A stretch of DNA of 64,000 bases, from positions 791,001 to 855,000 of the forward strand of contig NC_010575.1 of NCBI RefSeq assembly GCF_000165395.2. Reading direction: 5' to 3'. Every line of letters begins with the position of its first letter. Position 1 is the first letter of the stretch. The position numbers and the translations under genes are program-made. The notes below the pieces were generated by a model. That model was not told the origin of the DNA. It did no database searches and saw only the letters and a list, made by a program, of their open reading frames with translations. The DNA comes from Babesia bovis T2Bo (Eukaryota; Apicomplexa; Aconoidasida; Piroplasmida; Babesiidae). Positions 57,002-64,000 of this stretch are shown piece by piece.

Positions 57002-58630
57002 ATGGAAAGTGACACTGTGGCATCATCTTTAGTTCAGGATGACACTGAACCCGTTATCTCTGACCACAGTGGTGGAGATAGCCCCGTAACAGTTGAGAAC
57101 GACATGGCAGCATCTTGTGATACTGTGGACGAGAGCCTTTCGCTGACTCCAGATGTAGAGTACCAAGAGAATCATGATATCGGTGTACCCTCTGGAACCA
57201 GCTCATTGCCTGATGACGATTCTAACATTGTGACGGCCCATGTGGACCCGTTAGGTGTTACCTCCAGTGATGTGGGTGAATCAAGTCAATCTGTAGGTGA
57301 CATGGAACCCGTTGATGTATCTGTTGACCTTAGAGCGAGGTTGGAGACGTTAGAGCAGGCCCTATCGTCCAAGGAGCAGCAATGCGTTATGTTGGAGCAG
57401 CAATTAATACAGGCTAACCGTCAGGTTGAGACTTGTTATTACCAGATGGAGGAGCACGCTGATACGTTGCGTCATCACGTTGCTGAGTTAGATCGCAAGG
57501 ACCAGGAGCTCATGTCTGCCCGTCGTGACCTTGAGCGTCTTGATTTGCTAGAGTCTGAGAAGCGCCATTTGAGTGAGATGGTGGCAAAGTTAACCCATGA
57601 GGTTGATGTGCGGACAGAGGACGCGACTGTTGCAAGGAACACTTTATCACAGATAGAGAAGAAGCTTGTTGATCTGACTAATGACAACATGTTACTTAAG
57701 GACCATGTGCAAACTTTGGCATCTGAGCATTCTCGCAGTCGAGATCTCGTTCGTACAATGGAGGAGGCATCTTCTCGGGGTGAAATTCAATATCGTGTTT
57801 TGGAGACCGAGTTGGCCAACGTCAAAGACCGTCTAGAGACCAAAGAGGCTGAGATGTCCAATTTGATGACCGAGCTGGCGAATCTGCAGGATGAGTACCT
57901 TCGGTCCAAGGAGCAGCTGCACGCATCTGAGAGTGAGTGCCAAGCTCATAAGGAGAAGGCTTCGGAGATATACAGTTTATACCAGCAGCTTCAGGAGGAG
58001 AATATGGGCTTGGTATCTGAATTGAAGGACCTCGGTGCGAAGCCAGTGGAGCCCATTGACAACAGTGACATAATTCAGCAGTGTCAAGAGCTTAGCACCC
58101 AGTTGGAGGCTGCCACTCAGCAGTGCAGGGAGCGTGACTCCGCTTTGTCCGAGCGTGCTTCTAAGATCCAGATGTTGGAACATCGCATCAAATCTTTGGA
58201 AACAGAGCTGCGTCAGAAATCGGGAACTCAGGAGCAATCCAATGAAGGTTCTCAGGACGCCATGCGTAGACTTCAGGATGAAATACGCATAATTAAGATA
58301 AACAATGCGGGTCTGGTTAGTGAGATATCTTCTCTTAAGGCCCAGATAAATGATAAGAACGCGCGCATAGACCAGTTAAATTGTGAAATTATGACACAGA
58401 AGCGTAAGGACGCTCCATTGGCTGAGAACGGTTTTGACGTTGACTTGGAGGCGTATATGGGTAACCGTATGAGTGGCATGTCATTTTCTGAGTCTAGCAA
58501 GAGTATGCGTATGCTATCGGTTATACAGGAGGCTGCAAAGCGTGTTTTGAACGAGCCATTTTACCGCAAGTGTTTTATGATCTACGTGGTAATACTGCAT
58601 ATACTGATGATAGCTCTTTTGATGACCTAG
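57002..58630 (+). CDS. Golgin-like coiled-coil protein with C-terminal membrane anchor
   Basis: One exon from the ATG at 57002 encodes 542 aa. The first 110 residues are acidic and low-complexity. Residues 115-490 are nearly continuous coiled coil (for example LETLEQALSSKEQQCVMLEQ). A single hydrophobic segment closes the protein (CFMIYVVILHILMIALLMT), so it is tail-anchored. The layout, and the last 40 residues in particular, resemble Golgi tethers such as CASP or golgin-84. Golgi location is inferred. Codons further upstream in frame lack an ATG. Confidence 0.72.
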   Translation: MESDTVASSLVQDDTEPVISDHSGGDSPVTVENDMAASCDTVDESLSLTPDVEYQENHDIGVPSGTSSLPDDDSNIVTAHVDPLGVTSSDVGESSQSVGDMEPVDVSVDLRARLETLEQALSSKEQQCVMLEQQLIQANRQVETCYYQMEEHADTLRHHVAELDRKDQELMSARRDLERLDLLESEKRHLSEMVAKLTHEVDVRTEDATVARNTLSQIEKKLVDLTNDNMLLKDHVQTLASEHSRSRDLVRTMEEASSRGEIQYRVLETELANVKDRLETKEAEMSNLMTELANLQDEYLRSKEQLHASESECQAHKEKASEIYSLYQQLQEENMGLVSELKDLGAKPVEPIDNSDIIQQCQELSTQLEAATQQCRERDSALSERASKIQMLEHRIKSLETELRQKSGTQEQSNEGSQDAMRRLQDEIRIIKINNAGLVSEISSLKAQINDKNARIDQLNCEIMTQKRKDAPLAENGFDVDLEAYMGNRMSGMSFSESSKSMRMLSVIQEAAKRVLNEPFYRKCFMIYVVILHILMIALLMT

Positions 58631-58648
58631 ACATCGTTGCCATGTACT

Positions 58649-59368
58649 TTAATCATTAAAATTGTTTTCGTTAGCGTATGTATGTGGGTTATAGTCGTTT
58701 TCATATCTTTGCTGCTTCGAGCAGCATTCAATATACTTTTGTAGATAGAAGTGCATCAAGCAGTATGCTTCTTCCTGTTCCTTCGTTCGGTTGTTGATCC
58801 ACGTGTTAGTTTCCAGTGCGCTTGGTGTGGTGCAGTATGGATTAACATTGCTGTAGCACGGGTATACATATACAGATCCTCGATCGAAGCAATATCCCAT
58901 GGGTACCGTTGGTGTTGTGGTTTCCCTATGGCGTACCTCCCCTTTTTCTGTGGATCCCATACTTGTTACAACTCCTTCATTTGTATGTTCCATTGAGGCG
59001 AGCTCATCCTTATTGCGTAGTTCTTCTGTGCCATGGGCGTATCTGCACATGTTCCCTGCTTTGCAATAGCCATTCTGCCAGTATTTGCAGAGGTATGTTT
59101 TGTAAAATCCATCTGTATGGCGTAGTTCAGCGTAGCTGTGTGCGTATGGGCATTCGCTAGCATCTTTTTTACATATACCTTTTAGATGTGATTTGCACAT
59201 GGCTGTTTTCAGTAGGTTTGGTGGTTCTTTAAGTTCCAGTGGGCTGTGGGCATATGGGCATTCTGCTCGTTTACTTCGTATACATCCTACTGATTTTGAC
59301 ATGTGCGGGCACAATTTCGTTTTATGGAATTGCTCCAAGGATATAGATCTGACATCTGTACCACTCAT
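58649..59368 (-). CDS. Triple CCCH zinc-finger protein
   Basis: From the ATG at 59368 the frame encodes 239 aa. Three CCCH fingers are visible in the first 130 residues: KLCPHMSKSVGC...CPYAH, AMCKSHLKGICK...CPYAH and YLCKYWQNGYCK...CRYAH. Each is followed by an ELR or EL box, an arrangement also found in Plasmodium and trypanosomatid RNA-binding proteins. The C-terminus is Thr/Tyr-rich without a known domain. It probably binds RNA. The gene is convergent with the golgin-like gene, leaving only 18 bases between stop codons. Confidence 0.87.
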   Translation of the reverse strand: MSGTDVRSISLEQFHKTKLCPHMSKSVGCIRSKRAECPYAHSPLELKEPPNLLKTAMCKSHLKGICKKDASECPYAHSYAELRHTDGFYKTYLCKYWQNGYCKAGNMCRYAHGTEELRNKDELASMEHTNEGVVTSMGSTEKGEVRHRETTTPTVPMGYCFDRGSVYVYPCYSNVNPYCTTPSALETNTWINNRTKEQEEAYCLMHFYLQKYIECCSKQQRYENDYNPHTYANENNFND

Positions 59369-59962
59369 AATGGGAATTATCAATCATATACCAACCACTC
59401 GATAGACACCTAGTTTAAGCTATTCAACTGGGTAACGTTCTTTAGGTATAACTAAGTTTTACAACTGCTATTGCATATAGAGCATGTATTTCGGTGGTAG
59501 CAGTCAGCGGTGTCCGTATCGGTTAGGGCAGTATATGAAATTACGTTTCTACGGTACTGAGGGCACCAGCAACTGTGAGCGCGAGGAACTTTAGACGGTG
59601 TCTCACGTCACGTCGCGTAGGAATATACGCAGTTATTTCTACGAGATATAGGGGCAGGGAGAAATATGCTAAGACGGAAGATGTCCATTTCGGGTTAGAG
59701 ACCTGGAATCTATGCATTATCTATGCATAGAGATCTATCTACGGGCGTTTGTAGTCTTATACGATCGGTATATGGTATAATCATGGCGGCATAAGTCAAT
59801 GTGTATCAACTAGAATTTTATACACATCCGACGCCAGACACATTATTACGGTACACATTGGTAATATACAGTATGTATGTCAATAAAATACCTACTGAGT
59901 GTCTAGTACTCTAGAATTCTAATGCTGGGCACGGCCCACCTTCCACTACAGTAGTAATAAAC
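59369..59962. other. Divergent intergenic region
   Basis: About 590 bases between the CCCH gene and DDX1. It holds a 12-bp palindrome, TCTATGCATAGA (59720-59731), preceded by a partial copy TCTATGCAT at 59709. No gene recognised. Confidence 0.4.
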
Positions 59963-62044
59963 ATGCCCTTTTCTGAATTTGGTCTTGATCCATGCCTCAA
60001 TAGTGCTTGTTCAGACCTTGGATGGATACTTCCAACTCCAATTCAGGCTGAGGCTATACCTCCAATTTTGGGTGGTCGAGACGTATGCGCAGCTGCTGAA
60101 ACCGGCAGTGGTAAGACGGCCGCTTTTGCACTTCCATGTTTACAATTAGTTCACGAGCACTTGAGGAGTGCTACGTTGTCCAATACTAGTTGTGCAAGGC
60201 AACCCCGCGGCAATTCGTTGTCTTCTGACGATGCGAGCCCTGGTACTGCATCTTCAGGGTTAGATACCAGTACCTTTTCTGGCGATCCAGGTCTGCACAT
60301 ATCTGGTTATGACATATCACCGGATAACGCTTCCCAGTGGCTTGGTGGCCGTATATCCACTGGCGTCAGTTTGAAGGGTCGTTACTGCTATGAATGCAAG
60401 GTTACATCTTCTGGCATAGTCCGTTTCGGGTGGTCAACGGATGGGTGTAAGTACTCCGTTGGTTTGGATCATGACTCCTATGGCTTCGGTTCAACTGGGA
60501 AGAAGAGCAACGGTGGGAAGTTTTTGGATTATGGCGCGCCATACGGTAATGGCGATGTATTGATGTCGATAATAGACTTCGACAGATCTGAGATATCTTA
60601 TAAATTAAACGGTCGTCACTTGGGTACGGCTTATAAGTTGAAGGATACCAAGTCTGTATACTTTCCTGCTGTTTGTACTAAGGGTGCTACATTCACTGTA
60701 TATTTACATCAGGTTACATATCCAGAGCCTGGTTGTACTCCTGTAGCTTTGGGGGCACATGTAGCTCCCAGGGAACAGTGCACCGACACGTTATGTTTGG
60801 TTTTGGAGCCAACTATTGAGATGTCTAACCAGACACTGGAGTATTTCCAACTGTATGCCAAGTACCTCACCTCACCTTCAGTTACAGTTTCCGGTAGTCA
60901 GGGGTCACACGTGGTAGTAACCACTCTTCGTGGTGCTAGTAAGTTCAGGTTAAACACAATTCGCCATTTTGTTATGGACGAGGCCGATGAGCTTTTAAAG
61001 CAGGATGCCTCCTCGGTGTTATCTCTTGTGAAATCTATGCGGGCTCAGCGTACCAACAGCTCGGCACGGTTGCAGGTCCTTTTGTTTTCCGCTACTTTAC
61101 ATAACCCGGTGGTAACTGACAACGTTGGGGAGCTCACTAACCATGCGCAGTGGATTGACTTGAAGGGCATTCCTCAGATAGCCGACACGGTGGACGTCTG
61201 TGTGGTCAATATAGATCCAGGCAAGACCTATGCGTTTGAGGATAGATACCCAAACCCTAAAACGGACGGTCTTGAGCATATAGATTGTAATTCCATGCGT
61301 ATTAAGACCTTGAAGCCCAAGTGCCTGGTATCACTCTTGGACAAGCACAATATTAACAGTGGTTTAATATTTTGCCGGACCAATTTAGATTGTGAGAACC
61401 TTTTTGACTATATGGCAACTCTTAACAAAACACGGAGCAATACTATGTTAAATAGGTATTCCGCTACCTTGCTGGGTGGTAAGTTGGACCAGCATCAGCG
61501 TAAGCGCAATTTACAAGGTTTTAAGAGTGGTCAATACAGGTTTCTCATATGCACTGACGTGGCAGCCAGGGGTTTGGATGTATCTGGTTTACCATTTTGT
61601 TTTATGTTGAACGTATCGGATTGCAAATTCCAATTTCTTCATAGGGTTGGTAGGGTCGGGAGATCCCAGGCTCGTGGGCTTGCCGTTGTTTTTTCAAGTA
61701 CCGAACAGGAGCGTGTATGGTATCACAAGTGCACTGACCGTTCAAAGGGTTCATCCAGGTTCAAGGCTGCTTCTACGTGTCGCAACTATTCGTTGGTTGA
61801 CCAGGGCGGCTGCACTATGATGTATGACGAGCCTGCTTACCTAGAGTCGGTTAGTAAGTTAGTACCTCCCGGTAGGGAGTTACACGTAATAGATCCCGAT
61901 ACGCTTGAAATTCCTGAGATTAGCACGGTACCGTATGGCGAGTCTCTGGTATCGCGACAGCACACTGAATTCCAGTTGCGGATGTACGAACTCATTACCA
62001 CATCTCAGCGCTTATATCTGAACAACCTGCACCGTTCATTCTAA
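59963..62044 (+). CDS. DDX1: DEAD-box RNA helicase DDX1 with inserted SPRY domain
   Basis: One exon encodes 693 aa. Helicase motifs in order: Q motif around PTPIQAEAIP, motif I AETGSGKT (45-52), then a SPRY domain inserted at about 110-255 (IVRFGWSTDGCKYSVGLD, DYGAPYGNGDV), motif II DEAD (339-342), motif III SAT, LICTDVAARGLD and motif VI HRVGRVGRS. The SPRY insertion between motifs I and II is diagnostic of DDX1. The protein acts in RNA processing, including tRNA ligase complexes in animals. All core motifs are intact, so it should be an active ATPase. Confidence 0.94.
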   Translation: MPFSEFGLDPCLNSACSDLGWILPTPIQAEAIPPILGGRDVCAAAETGSGKTAAFALPCLQLVHEHLRSATLSNTSCARQPRGNSLSSDDASPGTASSGLDTSTFSGDPGLHISGYDISPDNASQWLGGRISTGVSLKGRYCYECKVTSSGIVRFGWSTDGCKYSVGLDHDSYGFGSTGKKSNGGKFLDYGAPYGNGDVLMSIIDFDRSEISYKLNGRHLGTAYKLKDTKSVYFPAVCTKGATFTVYLHQVTYPEPGCTPVALGAHVAPREQCTDTLCLVLEPTIEMSNQTLEYFQLYAKYLTSPSVTVSGSQGSHVVVTTLRGASKFRLNTIRHFVMDEADELLKQDASSVLSLVKSMRAQRTNSSARLQVLLFSATLHNPVVTDNVGELTNHAQWIDLKGIPQIADTVDVCVVNIDPGKTYAFEDRYPNPKTDGLEHIDCNSMRIKTLKPKCLVSLLDKHNINSGLIFCRTNLDCENLFDYMATLNKTRSNTMLNRYSATLLGGKLDQHQRKRNLQGFKSGQYRFLICTDVAARGLDVSGLPFCFMLNVSDCKFQFLHRVGRVGRSQARGLAVVFSSTEQERVWYHKCTDRSKGSSRFKAASTCRNYSLVDQGGCTMMYDEPAYLESVSKLVPPGRELHVIDPDTLEIPEISTVPYGESLVSRQHTEFQLRMYELITTSQRLYLNNLHRSF

Positions 62045-62266
62045 GCCTAATGCCATCCACTAAAGTTACACGGGTGTTAATACTGTTAAATTAATTCTTA
62101 GCATTCAGATCCCATATAGACACTTTATGTGTAATATATTGTATACAACATTACGTACATGTATTTGCTTGCCATGCTGTAGAAAGGTGCTTTTATATAT
62201 ATTGTGCCCTAGTCAGGGCACTTCCTTTGCCATAGGCTTGTTGTTTGCGATTTTTTAAAAAGTTGA

Positions 62267-62943
62267 CTAGTCGTCAAAATCACACGATGCGCATCCGTGG
62301 CACCCACAGAGTACGCATTCTATGATTTTACCCGGCTCGAGGTCACGCTTTGGTACACGGCATACGCAGGTGGTTCCAAAGTTTTGGTTTGCAGTTTGGA
62401 TGCAACGTAGGCAGCACAGGCGCTCATATCCGGGTTTCCGCCACTTTGATATAAGATTTGGATCGGCGTATCCTTCCCTTACGCAATAGTCATAAAGCTC
62501 CCCTGCAGGCAGCTATTAGACACCGTATAAGCCCGAGTCAGAGTAGAAAACATGAACATAGATATAACCACTATGCTAGATGGACTACATACACATTATA
62601 GGAAATGATCACAGCTTTGTATATTGATAGACGTTATATGTCTACACACACTAGATGTTCATGACAATCCAATAGGATTCCATGGATCCATACTGACACA
62701 CTGGATCAGTCAATGCACAAACTTACTTGATATAGCCTTCTGGACATAGAACAAGTCGTAAATATAGCGTGAACGTTGGTGGTGGATACGAAATATGGGC
62801 CACTGTACTTCGCTGCGTCTTTTACCTTCACCGCTTTCGCGTTCTGCGGCCTTCATACGTTCGTCAAAAGAATCCAGGGTATCGGATATCACGTCCCATC
62901 CTTCTGGCGGTGGTCGTGAGTTTAGCGTACGAATGCGCGGCAT
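62267..62943 (-). CDS. BUD31: Splicing factor BUD31 (G10 protein)
   Basis: Exon 1 (62727-62943) and exon 2 (62267-62502), joined across a 224-nt intron, give 150 aa. Family blocks are [35 protein letters not shown], then [26 protein letters not shown] and the cysteine-rich end [15 protein letters not shown]31 binds zinc and is a core part of the activated spliceosome. Length matches the family. The upstream gene on the same strand may end three bases before this ATG. Confidence 0.95.
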
Positions 62944-62946
62944 TTT

Positions 62947-63981
62947 CTATAGACTGGGGCTCGTCGCATTCCTTGTATTTATGGAGCAGAAGTTGGTGGT
63001 CACCATCCAGAGTATTTGTCGGATATCATGCAGGCTGTTGGTCATTTTAAACTTAATTCGCGTGTAAATTTCATTTGTGTTATTTTGTTCCTGTTGGTAA
63101 GGTTAGGACTGCTATGTAAAACATACCATAAGGCTGCATTGCAGGCTATTGTTGACTTCGGTATAGAATCCTTTTATATTCATCAGTATGTATACCATTT
63201 GTGAGCATGGGTCTATATATGACTCATATTGGCACGTCCTGGAGACTATGCAATTGAATACAGCGGTTAGTATAAGTTGTACCATTCGTCTTCTGCAATC
63301 AAACGGGTTTCTGGCTAGTAGTATATGTTTAATTTTACCATATATAGGCTCCGTATCTTCATTATCCAAATGTAGTACTATAGCCAGGAATACATCTATC
63401 ACTAACCGGTTTAGCATAGGGTTTATCGTAGGCAATGTCATGGCTATGACCGTAAGATACTGGCTGAATTTAGGCCATGACAGTATTTCCATTGAAACAT
63501 AGCGGTTCCTAATCCCGTTGGCAATAGCCCGTAGCAGTTCTTTGAGTGTAAAGAAATCATTTTTACTTCGGAAGCGGTCAACGTTCAACTTGATATCCTT
63601 GTTCATCTTGGTTAGTCTTGTTACGTACCATTCTGGTACATTGGTCAGATTACCGCTACTATCATCAGATTCTGAATTCAATGTTATATTAGACTTGCTT
63701 TGATCTGTATCAGATTCGTTTGCCATAGTTTCTTTAATCCTTCTTGTGTTACGCCTTGGTGTGGTATTACCGCTACCAGACTCACTATTTTTTGACCTAG
63801 GACTCCTTCTATTAGTACTACTCTTTACAGACCTCGGCGAGTCAGTTTTTCCGGTATCAGAGTCACTCTGGTTGAACAAATTCAGGTTAATATCAAGTTC
63901 TTTCTGTTTAGTTATGTTATCTAGATTCAATTCACTTCCTGGTTGCGATTCATTTGGGTTAGTAGTGTTAACGGATTCCAT
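62947..63981 (-). CDS. Helical protein with acidic-serine N-terminus, unknown
   Basis: Exon 1 (63127-63981) encodes 285 residues, and exon 2 (62947-63090) adds 47 after a 36-nt intron with CCTAAC branch-like and CAACAG acceptor sequences, total 332 aa. Residues 1-110 are low-complexity with Ser, Asn and charged runs (SPRSKNSESGSGNTTPRR). Residues 115-285 are helical and well ordered (FSQYLTVIAMTLPTINPML, VIDVFLAIVLHLDNE), resembling a HEAT or MIF4G-like bundle. No family is recognised. If the intron is not removed the protein ends at 63112. Confidence 0.62.
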
Positions 63982-64000
63982 TTTAACTCTATCCAGTTTT

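Overview
The window looks like nuclear DNA of a piroplasm, most likely a Babesia species (phylum Apicomplexa). Coding sequence is broken by very short GT-AG introns that cluster at 34-40 nt. Ribosomal, splicing, proteasome and translation genes are eukaryotic. A single glutamine-dependent carbamoyl phosphate synthetase II carries no fused ATCase or DHOase. There is also a short ApiAP2 factor, a CRT-like transporter and a predicted GPI-anchored surface protein. I cannot fix the species from sequence alone.

Layout. 1-5 kb: an N-terminal gene fragment, eS27, a coiled-coil protein, eL24 and the decapping enzyme DCP2. 5-14 kb: CPSII, head to head with a GSK3 kinase, then proteasome subunit Rpn12. 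14-17 kb: a multi-pass RING E3 ligase of Tul1 type and a tiny three-exon protein. 17-22.5 kb: two perfect direct copies (1,392 bp each, 3,880 bp apart) of a block carrying SEC13. They flank a four-TM protein and an MMTAG2-like protein; the block also holds the first exon of the four-TM gene, so the second copy carries an orphan exon. 22.5-30 kb: an alpha/beta hydrolase, a gene-free stretch of about 3 kb, and a large coiled-coil protein with weak TEDC1 resemblance. 30-45 kb: the surface antigen, eIF3l, one tRNA, an importin-7-like karyopherin, a syntaxin, Mak11, the ApiAP2 protein and a C2-plus-PH-like protein. 45-64 kb: the CRT-like transporter, a secreted CAP/SCP protein, uS14, a DnaJ-X protein, two putative mitochondrial proteins, alpha-MPP, a golgin-like tail-anchored protein, a CCCH protein, DDX1, BUD31 and a helical protein of unknown role.

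Most genes are housekeeping: translation (eS27, eL24, uS14, eIF3l, Mak11), RNA processing and decay (DCP2, DDX1, BUD31, MMTAG2, CCCH), secretion (SEC13, syntaxin, golgin, C2/PH), mitochondrial biogenesis (alpha-MPP, HPR-like) and pyrimidine synthesis (CPSII). Parasite-specific interest lies in the surface antigen, the CAP protein, the CRT-like transporter and the ApiAP2 factor. Many models were rebuilt by joining exons across in-frame short introns; no transcript data were available, so splice sites are predictions.
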